This document shows, piece by piece, positions 1 to 11,028 of a stretch of DNA of 64,000 bases; the first letter of the stretch is position 1, and each line of letters begins with the position of its first letter. A program made the translations under genes and the position numbers. The DNA comes from Huiozyma naganishii CBS 8797 (lineage: Eukaryota > Ascomycota > Saccharomycetes > Saccharomycetales > Saccharomycetaceae), in the NCBI RefSeq assembly GCF_000348985.1, contig NC_035926.1, positions 62,001 to 126,000 on the forward strand, read 5' to 3'. The notes under the pieces are model-generated. The model made no database searches and was not told the origin of the DNA. It was given only the letters and a program-made list of their open reading frames with translations.

Positions 1-1529
1 TCGGCGGGGCCATCGGTACGGGGCTCTTCGTCGGTACGTCCTCGACACTTGCTCTGTGCGGGCCCGCGGGGCTGTTCATCTCGTACATCATCATCTCCTC
101 CGTCGTGTACCCAATCATGTGCGGGTTCGGGGAGATGGTGTGCTACTTGCCCGGGAACGGGAACGACGCGTCCGGGTCCGCGGCACACCTCGTTGCTAGG
201 TACGTTGACAAATCGCTCGGGTTCGCCACGGCGTGGAACTACTACTACTGCTACATCATCCTTGTCGCCGCGGAGTGTACCGCCGCGTCAGGGGTGGTCG
301 AGTACTGGACAGTCGCGGTGCCCAAGGGGGTGTGGATCCTCATCTTCCTCGGGATCGTAGTCATTTTGAACTTCGGACCGGTCAAGTACTACGGTGAGGC
401 GGAATTCTGGTTTGCGTCCATCAAGATCCTGTGTATCGTCGGGCTGATCATCTTATCGTTCATACTGTTCTGGGGGGGTGGGCCCAACCACGACAGACTC
501 GGGTTCCGGTACTGGCAGAGACCAGGCGCGTTCACAGAACACATAATGAAGGGCGGGTTTGGCAGGTTCCTTGACATTTACTCCGGGGTCATCAAGGGCG
601 GGTTCGCCTTTATCTTGGGGCCCGAACTGGTCTGCTTGACCTCTGCGGAGTGTGAGGACCAGCGCAGGAACATCGCCAAGGCGGCAAGAAGGTTTATTTG
701 GAGACTCATGTTCTTCTACGTGTTGGGGACGCTTGCCATCAGCGTCATCGTCGCATACAACGATCCTAGTCTGGTGAGCGCGCTGGCGAGCGGGAAACCA
801 GGCGCTGGGTCCTCCCCCTTCGTCATCGGGATCCAGAACGCAGGGATCCGCGTGCTCCCCCACATCATCAACGCGTGTATCTTATCCAGTGCATGGTCTG
901 CAGGGAACGCGTTCATGTTTGCGTCGACACGGTCGCTGTTGACAATGGCGAGGAACGGAGACGCCCCACGCGTGTTCGGGAAGATCAACAGGTTTGGTGT
1001 CCCCTACGTGGCCATCTCCCTTTCGGGGGGCCTTTCCTGCCTTGCGTTCTTGAACGTCAGCTCATCCACGGCAGACGTGTTCAATTGGTTCTCAAACATC
1101 AGCACCATCTCTGGGTTCATCGGGTGGATCTGCGGGTGTGTCGCATACATCCGGTTCCGCAAGGCCATCTTCTTCAACGGGATGTACGACAGACTGCCCT
1201 TCAAGACCTGGGGGCAGCCATACGCCGTGTACTACTCCCTGTTTGTCATCTCGCTCATCACGCTCACGAACGGGTACGCCACGTTCATCCCAAAGAACTG
1301 GAAGGGCTCGGACTTTGTCGCCGCATACATCACACTGCCCATATTCGTCGTGCTGTGGGTCGGACACAAGCTCTGGACCCGCACGTTCACCAAGAGGTGG
1401 TGGAGGCGCGTCGACCAGATCGACGTCACTACGGGGCTCGTGGATATTGAGGAAAGAACCAAGATCCTCGACGAGACAAGAGTGGAACCATCGACAAGAT
1501 GGCAGAAGTTCATGGACGCCGTGCTCTGA
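1..1529 (+). CDS. PUT4: Proline permease Put4 (5' partial)
   Basis: Plasma-membrane amino-acid permease of the yeast AAT family, closest by recall to high-affinity proline permease Put4. The reading frame is open from base 3 and lacks about the first 110-120 residues of a roughly 627-residue family protein; 508 codons remain. The visible part opens with the GGAIGTGLF helix-1 motif and carries about eleven hydrophobic segments. The block GPELVCLTSAECEDQRRNIAKA, the FNWFSNISTISGF helix and the IDVTTGLVDIEE tail are Put4-like. Its neighbour downstream is a PYK2-type pyruvate kinase in the same orientation, as at S. cerevisiae YOR348C-YOR347C, which supports orthology over other permeases. The promoter is outside the window, so Put3 or nitrogen-catabolite control cannot be assessed. 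Confidence 0.9.
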   Translation, partial: GGAIGTGLFVGTSSTLALCGPAGLFISYIIISSVVYPIMCGFGEMVCYLPGNGNDASGSAAHLVARYVDKSLGFATAWNYYYCYIILVAAECTAASGVVEYWTVAVPKGVWILIFLGIVVILNFGPVKYYGEAEFWFASIKILCIVGLIILSFILFWGGGPNHDRLGFRYWQRPGAFTEHIMKGGFGRFLDIYSGVIKGGFAFILGPELVCLTSAECEDQRRNIAKAARRFIWRLMFFYVLGTLAISVIVAYNDPSLVSALASGKPGAGSSPFVIGIQNAGIRVLPHIINACILSSAWSAGNAFMFASTRSLLTMARNGDAPRVFGKINRFGVPYVAISLSGGLSCLAFLNVSSSTADVFNWFSNISTISGFIGWICGCVAYIRFRKAIFFNGMYDRLPFKTWGQPYAVYYSLFVISLITLTNGYATFIPKNWKGSDFVAAYITLPIFVVLWVGHKLWTRTFTKRWWRRVDQIDVTTGLVDIEERTKILDETRVEPSTRWQKFMDAVL

Positions 1530-1789
1530 GAGCACGCACAGTTGTAAAAATACAAAGTGGCCAAGACTAGACCGCTTCCCCACGACGAGTATCTGTCAAT
1601 TGGCGCTCCCGTTCGTGCTAATATTCCTTCTGGCCCCCCAGGGCACATATATAACACATATTCTTCCTTTTGAAGAGCATGCGGACATCTCCTGGATTCC
1701 GATGCGCTCTCAACACAAGAGGTACGTACAGACCACAGTGTCTAATATATTCTTCACGCAACTGGTACTGGGAGAGCCGTGGACACCAC

Positions 1790-1825
1790 GACCCCACATC
1801 ACCCCACGACCCCACATCACCCCAC
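1790..1825. repeat. Tandem 2 x 18 bp repeat in PYK2 promoter
   Basis: Two exact adjacent copies of GACCCCACATCACCCCAC, about 350 bases before the pyruvate kinase start. Each copy has two CCCCAC boxes, which on the other strand read GTGGGG and match the GC core (SYGGGG) of Mig1 sites. The adjoining AT-rich box of a classical Mig1 site is not clear, so glucose repression through these repeats is inference. Confidence 0.6.
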
Positions 1826-2082
1826 GCCTCATGATCACCTCCTATTAGGAAATACTCAAGAGAGGGAGAGGGGGAACGAAACACGAAGGGCACCTTCAGT
1901 GGTCTGTTGCTTCTGCTTGCGGGGACCCCAAAACGTGGTGTGCACTGTGTCGTTCGAATGAGACAATTATCTGTTGTTTGTCCCCTCCGCCCCTCTCCAT
2001 TCTCCCCCAAATCCTCAATTCCCTTGACGGCACCGACCCTAGCCGTTACTACACAATCGGATGCGCTTGCCCGCTTCTGCAG

Positions 2083-2090
2083 TATATAAG
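2083..2090 (+). promoter_or_regulatory. TATA box of PYK2
   Basis: TATATAAG lies 79 bases before the ATG at 2169, a normal distance for a yeast TATA element of a strongly expressed gene. Confidence 0.6.
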
Positions 2091-2168
2091 GGAAGCATCA
2101 GTGTCGCTGGCAAGTACGCAGTGGAACCTCCGTTTGCGATATGCACTGTACCGACAAACAACCGCAAG

Positions 2169-3680
2169 ATGGAGTCCAGACTGCGCCGACTGATTGACTT
2201 GAGGTACGACCCGAAGGGGACCGAGCTGCGGAAGACGTCGATCATCGGCACGATTGGCCCCGCGACGAACTCGCCCGAGATGATCACGGACCTGCGGAAG
2301 GCCGGGCTGAACATTGTGCGGATGAACTTCTCGCACGGGACGCACGAGTACCACCAGAGTGTCATCGACAACGCGCGGAAGTCCGAGGAGATATACCCGG
2401 GAAGACCGCTCGGGATTGCCCTGGACACAAAGGGCCCCGAGATTCGGACCGGCACCACCGTGGGGGAGCAGGATCTCCCCCTGCAGAGGGGCCACGAGAT
2501 GCTGTTCACCACGGACGAGCAGTACGCGAAGAAGTGCGACGATAAGGTGATGTACCTGGACTACAAGAACATCACCAAAATGATCAAGCCGGGGAAGGAG
2601 ATATTCATTGATGACGGCGTGCTCTGCTTCGAGGTCAAGGAAGTGGTAGACGAACGTACTTTGAAGGTGGTCTCGTTAAACGCGGGGAAGATTTCCTCAA
2701 GGAAAGGCGTGAACCTGCCCGGGACCGATGTCGACTTGCCCGCCATGTCTGAGAAGGACAAGGAGGACCTGAGGTTCGGGGTCCGGAACAAAGTTAACAT
2801 GATCTTCGCGTCCTTTATAAGAACTCCACAGGATGTGATTCACATCAGGGAAGTGCTGGGCGACGAGGGGAAAGAGATCAAGATCATCTCCAAGATCGAG
2901 AGTCAACAAGGTGTAGACAATTTCGACGATATCCTAGAGGTTACAGATGGTGTTATGGTCGCAAGAGGCGACTTGGGGATTGAAGTCCCAGCGCCAGAAG
3001 TGCTCGCTATACAGAAAAAGCTGATTGCCAAGTGTAACTTGGCAGGCAAACCGGTCATATGTGCGACGCAGATGCTCGAATCGATGACGTTTAACCCACG
3101 GCCCACCAGAGCAGAAGTCTCCGATGTGGGTAACGCGATCTTGGACGGTGCCGACTGTGTGATGCTTTCCGGTGAAACAGCAAAGGGGAAGTACCCGATC
3201 AATGCGGTGAAGACCATGTCTGACACAGCGCTGATCGCAGAGGAGGCATTCCCCTACGTGCCCCATTTTGATGACGTTACTGCGTGCACGCCGAAGCCTA
3301 CGTGTACCGCAGAAACTATAGCGGTCGCCGCCGTGTCTGCAACGATTGAACAGGACTCGAAGGCGATCGTCGTACTTTCCACGTCCGGTGGGACCGCCAG
3401 AATGCTGTCGAAGTACACGCCGCATTGTCCGATCATCCTGATCACGAGAAATCAAAACACAGCAAGGATAGGGCACCTGTACAAGAATGTATTCCCCTTC
3501 CACTATTCTCAAAAGGCGTTGGACGACTGGACCGAGGATGTCCATCTAAGAATCAAGTACGGCATCCAAAAGGCCAAGGAGTTCAACATGCTGGAAACGG
3601 GCGACACTGTAGTCTCGATCCAGGGGTTCAAGTGCGGTGTCGGTCACTCGAACACTTTGCAGATCTTGGTTGCGGAATAA
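2169..3680 (+). CDS. PYK2: Pyruvate kinase, Pyk2 type
   Basis: Cytosolic glycolytic enzyme that makes pyruvate and ATP from phosphoenolpyruvate and ADP. The product is 503 residues, like yeast Cdc19 (500) and Pyk2 (506). I chose the ATG giving MESRLRRL because it aligns with both; the frame is open 36 codons further upstream. Visible signatures: [10 protein letters not shown]-terminus, [15 protein letters not shown], the active-site signature [10 protein letters not shown] with its catalytic lysine, MVARGDLG and CATQMLESM. The C-terminal [10 protein letters not shown] loop corresponds to the fructose-1,6-bisphosphate pocket. The ends [18 protein letters not shown] and [20 protein letters not shown] resemble Pyk2 more than Cdc19, and the PUT4/REV1 neighbourhood is that of PYK2. 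Whether the genome also has a CDC19 copy cannot be seen here. Confidence 0.95.
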   Translation: MESRLRRLIDLRYDPKGTELRKTSIIGTIGPATNSPEMITDLRKAGLNIVRMNFSHGTHEYHQSVIDNARKSEEIYPGRPLGIALDTKGPEIRTGTTVGEQDLPLQRGHEMLFTTDEQYAKKCDDKVMYLDYKNITKMIKPGKEIFIDDGVLCFEVKEVVDERTLKVVSLNAGKISSRKGVNLPGTDVDLPAMSEKDKEDLRFGVRNKVNMIFASFIRTPQDVIHIREVLGDEGKEIKIISKIESQQGVDNFDDILEVTDGVMVARGDLGIEVPAPEVLAIQKKLIAKCNLAGKPVICATQMLESMTFNPRPTRAEVSDVGNAILDGADCVMLSGETAKGKYPINAVKTMSDTALIAEEAFPYVPHFDDVTACTPKPTCTAETIAVAAVSATIEQDSKAIVVLSTSGGTARMLSKYTPHCPIILITRNQNTARIGHLYKNVFPFHYSQKALDDWTEDVHLRIKYGIQKAKEFNMLETGDTVVSIQGFKCGVGHSNTLQILVAE

Positions 3681-3731
3681 GCCTCCATAACAAACTCGAG
3701 ACAAAATAATATAGTATATACATAAACTTGT

Positions 3732-6185
3732 TCATATATCGAACTCTATTTTCACTTTGCGTTCCCTCTGAAAAGTTGTCTTGTTCTCGTTGAGGATCTT
3801 TACCACGGTGTGCAGCAATATGTTATCCCATTCCTGTAATCCTGACCGAGTAGCATCCACAACTTCTTTATCTGAATCCGATGCCTTCAAGTTCAAGTTC
3901 AACGATATAAGGTTCGCAATTTGCAAAAGCAGGTGAGTCCGGTTCGAGGCAGCCAGTTTAACGAGGTACCTTCTGAACAACTTGACATCTCTAGGGTGCG
4001 GTCCTTTGCTCTCGCACGCGGTTTGGTCGATCCATTTGTTGATCAGCTTGCATATATCTTTGAATCTTGAGCAGCCTTGGAACTTGATAGGCTCAAACAG
4101 AGAGTCCTGCCCCAAGAAGTGGTCCTTGCACGTGTCCTGCGCCTTCTGCCGTTTCTGTGCATCGGCGCGAATCTTATCCAATTTAGTACTCTCGACTTTC
4201 CGTTTGATGGCCTGTTCTCTGTTTATCTCACGTCGTATCTGGGTGGGCAGTTCGCTGAGGAACTGCTCCTGGTACTCCGTTGTCGCTTGTGACCTGCTGT
4301 CATTTTCTTCGTTTATTCTCAACGTTTTCAAGGGGGACACACACCGTTTTCGACTATTCTCAACAGGCGTTGTTGTTGTTGTTGAATTAGGAGTCCTCGT
4401 AGATTGCAGAAAGGGCAACGTGGGTTGGTTCCGGAGTGGCCCCACAGCGTGCCCAACAGTACGGCCCACAGATGTGAGCTTGCTAAGGCTGACGCCGACC
4501 CCCCTGACGTCACCTGGCAGACAATTGACTTTCCGGAACAAGCTATGCAGCTCTGTGATAATTACACCTGGGTCCCTCGTGGGGAGCCCCAAATTGGAAC
4601 TCTGCGAGAGTGCGTTGCACCTCCCCATTCCAAGGTACTTGGTTGGTTCCAAGGGTGCGTCTGCACACCGCTGCATGATCTTTAGAGTCACTTGCGCCGT
4701 GAGGACCTCTGGGTTGTCCTCCAGTATGAACGTGGCGCAGCGGTCCATGAAAGTGTCCACCTGTTCAATTGTCCTGAACCTTATTGCCCAATTGATATCT
4801 ACCGAGATGGTTTTCCTTTGCAACACGGTCTCTGGTTCATACAGGAGTTTCAGTGACTCTGGGTCGTCCTGACCCCTTAACCTGTAGAATGTCTTTTCCC
4901 CAACTTTCTCTCCCAAGGGTGTCTGCAACTGTTTCAATGTGAGTCCTCTCAATTGTAGAAGAGTCTTGACCTGTGGGTATGAGGCGTGCAATCGGGAGAG
5001 CAGAGATGGGCCCAGACCGGGGATATCTGATGGCACCAATTTGTCAAGGAACGCTGTGTCGTCCTCCTGTGGGCTGGGCCAAAGTTTGTACCCGTTTGGT
5101 TTAGCCAGTTTGAGTGCGAGTCTTGCACCTATTCTTGTCCCCGCGACGCCAATACTGACCGAGCAACCTTGTGTTTGTTCAAATACACGTTGTCTAATAC
5201 GCTCGCATAACTGTGCCGTGTCCAATTTACAATTGACGATGACTGCCAGCAGTTCGTCTATGGAGATTGGGTACACGAGCCCTCCGAACTCGTCTTTAAA
5301 CTCTTCAATGAGGATCTTGTAGAACAGGTCCGAAGTGTCTCTGAACTGTTTGAAACAGTAGGGCAATTTAACTAGGTGGACCCCCCCAGGCATCAGTTTC
5401 TCCGCCTCACGGACCCACATACCGTTCTTGACTCCGTACCCTCTTGCTACGTAATTGCAGGATGCTATATCGGAGTTATGTTTACCGTGACAGACGACTA
5501 TTGGATCTTTATCGAATTCACAGTCCCTGTATTCGATAGGTCTGTACAAGTATGCAGTGATAGCGAAGAAAGAATCGAAATCGATATGGAACACCGTGAG
5601 TGTATCGTTGCCCTGGGGCAAATGTACTGCACCTTTTTGAAACCTGATCAGCGCCTCCCTGTACAGTTTAGCCTTCCATGAGGACAACAAATGTAACCGT
5701 GAGTTACTGAAGTAGTTAGTAATGAAATCGGGTCCATTACAATCGGTCGTGCTCGTTGCACGCAGTGCTTTCAAGTCTAGTTTCTGTTGATCATCCCCCT
5801 GCCCCTCCACTCTGTAATCTTGCCAGGGGAGCAATCTCCCCCGCTGTATTGAGTCTACTACCCATTGAGCGGAGACCACTTTATAGTTACGAAACTCTAC
5901 GAATTTCTTGAGTGTGAGGTTTGAAGCTATTATATGTGTCACTTGCCGTTTCCCTGACATATAGTGGCAGAACTCACCACCATGTTTCACGATCTCTGCG
6001 TGCAATTTAAGCCTATCCCACGGCCGCGTGTACCCGTTCACGTACACGACAAGCCCTGCGAATATCCCACCGCGACTTGCAAAACCCCTCGCGGCCTCAT
6101 CCTGCCTCCTCTGTTTCTCCCTCTTGTCGGCAAAGTACTCCCCGTACGAGTACCCCGCGTCACCGCCAGCCATCCTCGCCCTCAT
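3732..6185 (-). CDS. REV1: DNA repair polymerase Rev1 (deoxycytidyl transferase)
   Basis: Y-family translesion DNA polymerase that inserts dCMP opposite damaged bases and scaffolds Pol zeta in the nucleus. The product is 817 residues, shorter than the 985 of S. cerevisiae. Order: a BRCT domain at about residues 38-127; the SRLHLLSSWK block at about 162-171, whose arginine corresponds to the one that templates incoming dCTP; the palm motif HIDFDSFF at 200-207; and SIDE at 308-311, which keeps the catalytic Asp-Glu pair. DPIVVCHGKHNSDIASCNYVARGYGVKNGMW is nearly identical to the family. A helix-rich C-terminal region fits the Rev7/Pol eta interaction domain. A second ATG four codons downstream (MAGGD) could also start it. 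It converges on PYK2 with only 51 bases between stops. Confidence 0.95.
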   Translation of the reverse strand: MRARMAGGDAGYSYGEYFADKREKQRRQDEAARGFASRGGIFAGLVVYVNGYTRPWDRLKLHAEIVKHGGEFCHYMSGKRQVTHIIASNLTLKKFVEFRNYKVVSAQWVVDSIQRGRLLPWQDYRVEGQGDDQQKLDLKALRATSTTDCNGPDFITNYFSNSRLHLLSSWKAKLYREALIRFQKGAVHLPQGNDTLTVFHIDFDSFFAITAYLYRPIEYRDCEFDKDPIVVCHGKHNSDIASCNYVARGYGVKNGMWVREAEKLMPGGVHLVKLPYCFKQFRDTSDLFYKILIEEFKDEFGGLVYPISIDELLAVIVNCKLDTAQLCERIRQRVFEQTQGCSVSIGVAGTRIGARLALKLAKPNGYKLWPSPQEDDTAFLDKLVPSDIPGLGPSLLSRLHASYPQVKTLLQLRGLTLKQLQTPLGEKVGEKTFYRLRGQDDPESLKLLYEPETVLQRKTISVDINWAIRFRTIEQVDTFMDRCATFILEDNPEVLTAQVTLKIMQRCADAPLEPTKYLGMGRCNALSQSSNLGLPTRDPGVIITELHSLFRKVNCLPGDVRGVGVSLSKLTSVGRTVGHAVGPLRNQPTLPFLQSTRTPNSTTTTTPVENSRKRCVSPLKTLRINEENDSRSQATTEYQEQFLSELPTQIRREINREQAIKRKVESTKLDKIRADAQKRQKAQDTCKDHFLGQDSLFEPIKFQGCSRFKDICKLINKWIDQTACESKGPHPRDVKLFRRYLVKLAASNRTHLLLQIANLISLNLNLKASDSDKEVVDATRSGLQEWDNILLHTVVKILNENKTTFQRERKVKIEFDI

Positions 6186-6739
6186 CTGCCAGAAACAGAC
6201 TACCAGACCACCAGACTGCCCATCTCATCTCATCCATCTTCGCCATGGAAGCCCTAACGACATCGAAGCTTCCACGCACGCCAAAGGCACGTTCCCAAAA
6301 CCGGCCACCCACCTTCCCCTTTGGGACACACAGATCCACCCTCCACAGAAACCGCCGCAGAACCGGAAAAAATGCGTTTGCGCGAAAAAAAAAGTAACGC
6401 CATTTTTTCCCAAAGCGGAAACAGCCCACGTTTCCTCTTGTTTCTTTTTTCGCTTCTCGCATTATTTAAGCAGCAGCGGAATTCCGGTCTCGACGTCTCG
6501 AAGCCGAAACCGTCTTGGGGAGAAGCTGGCTGTTAAAATATCTCAACACACGTCTCTTGGGTAGTCTCTCTGGTGTGTTGTTTATTGTGCTTGCTTGTTT
6601 GCGTCTTTCCTGGTTCTTCGTATATATATTTCTATATAGTGTATTTTGCTCTTGCTGTTTCACTTCTCTTCTGAGACTAGAACCACCACACCAGTACGAC
6701 ACACCTATACCTACACACACACACACCCACACACAGACT

Positions 6740-7429
6740 ATGAACTCTCTTATTGCTAACACCAACATGGAAAACTCCACTGGGAAGAGTGCTGCTCCAT
6801 CGTTCGATGCGTGGATGTTCCAGCCGGAACAGCTGGCTGCTGCTGCCTCGGGGGCTGGGAACTTCAAATTGGGCTCGAAACGGTCGTCGCTGTCGTTGGC
6901 GGACTCGGACTCCTCGAGTTGGTTTGAGCCACTGGAGAATATCCTGTCGTCCGCGTCGACGTCGTCTATGGGCTCGCCGCTCCCAGTGGAGGCAGGTGCC
7001 GGTGCGGACGTCGCTGTCAAGTACGAGGACCCCTTTGCGCTACAGTTGAACGACTTGCTCAAGAAAGAGGAGGATAACTGTGACGCGGCAATGACACCGC
7101 GTGTAAAGGCCCCCAGGAAGAGACTCACGCCTCACCAGAAGGAGGCTCATAACAAGATAGAAAAACGGTACAGGATCAATATCAACATGAAGATCACAAA
7201 GTTGCAACAGATCATTCCCTGGGTCGCTTCGGAGCAAACTGCGTTCGAGACGGACCACAAGTTGGGGAAGCAACAGGCTACATCGACAAGACTCAACAAG
7301 TCCATGATCTTGGAGAAGGCCGTGGACTACATTCTGTACCTCCAAAATAACGAACGACTGTACGAGATGGAGGTGATGAGACTCAAGAACGAATTGGAGA
7401 CGTACAAGAGAACCGCTGGTTCCAAATGA
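6740..7429 (+). CDS. TYE7: bHLH transcription factor Tye7 (glycolytic activator)
   Basis: Basic helix-loop-helix activator of glycolytic genes that binds E-boxes. The product is 229 residues. The basic-HLH region lies in the C-terminal half, from HNKIEKRYRININMKITKLQ through a long loop to LNKSMILEKAVDYILYLQ, followed by a short leucine-rich helix, as in SREBP-type bHLH proteins. The N-terminal half is serine-rich and acidic, as expected for an activation region. The start is the ATG at 6740, right after a CA-rich stretch; the frame is open upstream but that part is a hydrophobic translation of the leader. Position between REV1 and the RPA43 side matches YOR344C. Ty1-mediated expression is the origin of the name in S. 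cerevisiae; glycolytic control is the family role. Confidence 0.9.
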   Translation: MNSLIANTNMENSTGKSAAPSFDAWMFQPEQLAAAASGAGNFKLGSKRSSLSLADSDSSSWFEPLENILSSASTSSMGSPLPVEAGAGADVAVKYEDPFALQLNDLLKKEEDNCDAAMTPRVKAPRKRLTPHQKEAHNKIEKRYRININMKITKLQQIIPWVASEQTAFETDHKLGKQQATSTRLNKSMILEKAVDYILYLQNNERLYEMEVMRLKNELETYKRTAGSK

Positions 7430-7849
7430 AAACGCCTCCGTCTCCCCCCATCAATCACGACTATTATAAATTCATATTGCTTATGTGGACACATCTTCTA
7501 CGACACAACGAAGTGTTGTACTCACTTTGACGAAATATCCTCTCTTTTAATGACCAAACATACATCAGAGCAGTAAACATCCTGCTCCCCATGCTATTTC
7601 TTTACATCCTCTTTATTACATATACTACTCTATACACGAACTGATATACCGCAATCCTTGCAGTGCACATTGCAATTGACCCAAGGGCTCAAGGCACCTC
7701 TTCTTCGAAATGACACCGCTCCCAGCGATGACGTTGAAAAAAATTTTCAGTGAAAATTTTGATTAGAATTGAACAAGAGAAGAGATCAAAGATACCGTTA
7801 TTGAAGAGAGTTCATAGCTGACACACACGGCCAAACACCTTACGATACG
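7430..7849. other. TYE7-FUN12 intergenic region
   Basis: About 420 bases with no supported gene. The last 130 bases are the FUN12 promoter with PAC and RRPE elements; the rest is AT-rich 3' flank of TYE7. Confidence 0.6.
7725..7760 (+). promoter_or_regulatory. PAC and RRPE elements of FUN12
   Basis: GCGATGA (PAC core, 7725-7731) is followed at once by two AAAATTTT-type RRPE elements (about 7736-7760). This pairing marks ribosome-biogenesis promoters in yeasts (Dot6/Tod6 and Stb3 sites). It sits about 90-125 bases before the FUN12 ATG. Confidence 0.65.
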
Positions 7850-10801
7850 ATGGCGAAGAAGGGAAAGAAGAACCAGCAGAACTACTGGGATGAGGAGTAC
7901 GCGGAGGACTCCCCCGAGACCGCGGAGGAGGTCGGAGCGCCTGCACCAGAGAGTGCCGGTGGCGATGCAAGCCCTGCAGAGGCGACTGCTGAAGAAGAAG
8001 TCGCTGAAGGTGACTTCATGGCTGCTTTGAAGCAGTCGAAGAAGAAACAGGCGACGAAGGAGGACGCGAAGCCGCTGCTGAAGTCGAAGAAGGAGAAGGA
8101 GAAGGAGAAGAAGGAGCTAGAGAAGCAGAAGAAGAAAGAACTCGCAGCGAAGAAGAAGGCACAACAGCAGTCGCAGAAGGAGAAGAACAAAGAGCTGCAG
8201 AAGCAGAACGCGGAGAAATTGGCGGCCGCCAAGAAGGGCAAAGATACTGGGGCTGGTGAACAGCCTGCAAGTAGTGGAAGCACTCCCGCTGGTACCGCGG
8301 CGAAGAAACCGGCTAAGAAAGTGCCCGCTGGTCTTGCAGCTCTTCGGAAACAGTTGGAGCTGAAGAAACAATTGGAAGAGGAGGAACGTTTGGCCAGAGA
8401 GGAGGAGGAGAAGGCCGAAAGGGAGGAAGAGGAGAGACTCGCCAAGCAAGAACAAGAGAACGAGAAAATCAGACAGGCTAAGAAGGAGAAAGAGAGAGCG
8501 AAGCGTGAGAAGTTGAAATCCGAGGGGAAACTTCTGTCCAAGAAGCAAAAGGAGGAGAAGAAACTTTTGGAAAGAAGAAGGGCCGCACTTTTGGCCTCCG
8601 GTAACGTCAAAGTGGCCGGTCTCTCCAAGAAGGAGGATGACGACGAGGAGACCGCTAAGCCAAAGAAGGTTGTTTACGGGAAGAAGAAGAAGAAGTTCGC
8701 GGAAGATCACCTTGCTGAATCCCGCGAGAACGCTGCCACTGGGAAAGCGGACGATAAATCTCAATCGTCAGGTGCCGCCGCCGTAGGTGAGGACGTCTTG
8801 ATCGACGATTGGGAGAATCTGGACCTGGGTGACGATGAGCCAGTCGAGGAGAACGATTACGAGGAAGCGACAACTTCTGCATCTCCAGCTGCCGCGGAGG
8901 AACCAGCACACGCAGAGGAGGTCGTTTACGCGGAGACAGACAACACCTTGGCCACGAGAGCAGCAAGCCCTCCAGCCGCCAACCCTACAAAAAAGGACTT
9001 GCGTTCCCCAATCTGTTGTATTTTGGGTCACGTCGATACTGGTAAGACTAAGCTGCTAGATAAAATCAGACAAACCAACGTCCAAGGTGGTGAAGCCGGT
9101 GGTATCACCCAACAGATCGGTGCCACTTACTTCCCCATGGAGGCGATCAAGGCCAAGACACAAACCATGGCAAAGTACGAAAAGCAAACGTTCGACGTCC
9201 CAGGTCTTTTGGTTATCGATACCCCAGGTCACGAATCTTTCTCCAACTTGCGTTCGAGAGGTTCATCTCTTTGTAACATCGCTATTTTGGTCATTGATAT
9301 CATGCATGGTCTAGAACAGCAAACAATCGAATCCATTAAGTTACTGAGGGATAGAAAGGCGCCCTTCATCGTTGCGTTGAACAAGATCGACAGACTGTAT
9401 GACTGGGAATCCATTCCAAACAACTCTTTCAGAGACTCGTTCGAAAAGCAAACTAGAGCCGTTAAGGACGAATTCCAGACCAGATACAGCAACATCCAAC
9501 TGCAGTTGGCTGAACAGGGGTTGAACTCTGAGCTGTACTTCAACAACAAGAACATGTCCAAATACGTCTCCATTGTCCCCACATCTGCCGTCACCGGTGA
9601 GGGTGTACCCGATTTGCTGTGGTTGCTACTGGAGTTGACTCAAAAGAGAATGTCCAAGCAATTGATGTACTTGTCCCACGTCGAAGCTACTGTCTTGGAA
9701 GTCAAAGTCGTCGAAGGTTTCGGTACGACAATTGATGTCATTCTATCCAACGGTTATCTAAGGGAGGGTGACAGAATTGTTTTGTGTGGTATGAACGGTC
9801 CTATTGTGACCAACATCAGAGCGCTGTTGACCCCTCAACCGCTAAGAGAACTGCGTTTGAAATCTGAATACGTCCACCACAAGGAGGTCAAGGCAGCTCT
9901 GGGTGTCAAGATCGCCGCTAACGATCTAGAAAAGGCAGTCTCCGGTTCTAGACTACTAGTCGTTGGTCCAGAGGATGACGAGGATGAACTTATGGATGAC
10001 GTTATGGATGATTTGACTGGTCTTCTTGACTTGGTCGACTCATCTGGTAGAGGTGTTGTCGTCCAGGCCTCAACTCTGGGTTCTCTGGAGGCGTTGCTGG
10101 ACTTCTTGAAGGACATGAAGATTCCTGTCATGTCTATTGGGTTGGGTCCCGTGTACAAGCGTGATGTGATGAAAGCCAGTGCCATGTTAGAAAAGGCTCC
10201 AGAATACGCGGTCATGCTGTGTTTCGATGTTAAAATTGACAAGGAGGCAGAACAGTACGCAGAACAAGAAGGTGTCAAGATCTTCAACGCTGATATTATC
10301 TACCATTTGTTCGATGCCTTCACGGCTTACCAAGAACAACTGTTGGAACAACGTCGTAAAGATTTCCTAGAATACGCCATCTTCCCATGTGTCTTACAGA
10401 CTTTACAGATCATCAACAAGCGTGGGCCTATGATTATCGGTGTAGATGTCATCGATGGTACCGTGCGTGTGGGAACACCAATCTGTGCAGTTAGAGTGGA
10501 CCCTACCACCAAGGAAAGACACATTTTAGGCTTGGGTAAGGTTGCCTCTTTGGAAATCAACCATCAAACCGTCCCTGAGGTGAAGAAGGGTCAAACAGCT
10601 GCCGGTGTCGCCGTCCGTCTGGAGGATCCTTCTGGCCAACAGCCTATTTGGGGCCGTCACGTCGATGAAACCGATACATTATACTCTATGATCTCGAGAA
10701 GATCCATAGATACGCTGAAGGACCAAGCTTTCAGAGACCAAGTATCAAGACCGGACTGGATCTTGATCAAGAAATTGAAAACTGTCTTCGGCATCGAATG
10801 A
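7850..10801 (+). CDS. FUN12: Translation initiation factor eIF5B
   Basis: Cytoplasmic GTPase that drives joining of the 60S subunit to the 48S complex at the end of initiation. The product is 983 residues (S. cerevisiae 1002). The first 390 residues are a low-complexity region very rich in Lys, Glu and Ala. The GTPase domain follows, with the P-loop GHVDTGKT at 393-400, GGITQQIGA (switch 1), DTPGHE (switch 2) and NKID. Beta-barrel and alpha/beta/alpha domains II-IV follow and end in KLKTVFGIE. In S. cerevisiae FUN12 is on chromosome I near CDC19, the sister of this region, so its presence between TYE7 and RPA43 reflects different duplicate loss. The lysine-rich AAG runs create long meaningless antisense frames. 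Confidence 0.97.
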   Translation: MAKKGKKNQQNYWDEEYAEDSPETAEEVGAPAPESAGGDASPAEATAEEEVAEGDFMAALKQSKKKQATKEDAKPLLKSKKEKEKEKKELEKQKKKELAAKKKAQQQSQKEKNKELQKQNAEKLAAAKKGKDTGAGEQPASSGSTPAGTAAKKPAKKVPAGLAALRKQLELKKQLEEEERLAREEEEKAEREEEERLAKQEQENEKIRQAKKEKERAKREKLKSEGKLLSKKQKEEKKLLERRRAALLASGNVKVAGLSKKEDDDEETAKPKKVVYGKKKKKFAEDHLAESRENAATGKADDKSQSSGAAAVGEDVLIDDWENLDLGDDEPVEENDYEEATTSASPAAAEEPAHAEEVVYAETDNTLATRAASPPAANPTKKDLRSPICCILGHVDTGKTKLLDKIRQTNVQGGEAGGITQQIGATYFPMEAIKAKTQTMAKYEKQTFDVPGLLVIDTPGHESFSNLRSRGSSLCNIAILVIDIMHGLEQQTIESIKLLRDRKAPFIVALNKIDRLYDWESIPNNSFRDSFEKQTRAVKDEFQTRYSNIQLQLAEQGLNSELYFNNKNMSKYVSIVPTSAVTGEGVPDLLWLLLELTQKRMSKQLMYLSHVEATVLEVKVVEGFGTTIDVILSNGYLREGDRIVLCGMNGPIVTNIRALLTPQPLRELRLKSEYVHHKEVKAALGVKIAANDLEKAVSGSRLLVVGPEDDEDELMDDVMDDLTGLLDLVDSSGRGVVVQASTLGSLEALLDFLKDMKIPVMSIGLGPVYKRDVMKASAMLEKAPEYAVMLCFDVKIDKEAEQYAEQEGVKIFNADIIYHLFDAFTAYQEQLLEQRRKDFLEYAIFPCVLQTLQIINKRGPMIIGVDVIDGTVRVGTPICAVRVDPTTKERHILGLGKVASLEINHQTVPEVKKGQTAAGVAVRLEDPSGQQPIWGRHVDETDTLYSMISRRSIDTLKDQAFRDQVSRPDWILIKKLKTVFGIE

Positions 10802-11028
10802 TCTCACTTTCACGTCAGACTACAACTTACAATATACAAGTACATAATTCTATCTTACCCGTGTATACAATACTACCTGCAGTATATCTCGAACTCTGAG
10901 AGGAAAATGAAAAAAAATCGTGCTTTAAGAAGAAAGAAAAATTTTTCACTTTGAAGTCATCGCTAGAATCGATGAATATATAGTTGACGAAGCATCGAAT
11001 CTACGACCTGCTGGGACCCAATTACAGT
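10802..11028. promoter_or_regulatory. RPA43 promoter with Reb1, RRPE and PAC sites
   Basis: TTACCCG at 10855-10861 matches the Reb1 core. GAAAAATTTTT at 10936-10946 matches RRPE. TCATCGC at 10957-10963 is the PAC core on the other strand. The order and spacing before a Pol I subunit gene fit the ribosome-biogenesis regulon. Binding is inferred from consensus only. Confidence 0.6.

Larger units (their letters stand above)
1530..2168. other. PUT4-PYK2 intergenic region
   Basis: About 640 bases without a supported gene. It holds the PUT4 3' flank, an 18-bp tandem duplication at 1790-1825 with repeated CCCCAC boxes, and a TATA box near 2083. No RNA gene was seen. Confidence 0.7.

Noticed and set aside
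3982..4872. 296-codon open frame antisense to REV1
   Set aside because: It lies wholly inside the conserved REV1 frame and its product has no recognisable domain.
7882..8628. 248-codon open frame antisense to FUN12
   Set aside because: It is the reverse complement of the Lys/Glu-rich region (Ser/Phe/Leu-rich product) and has no promoter or similarity.
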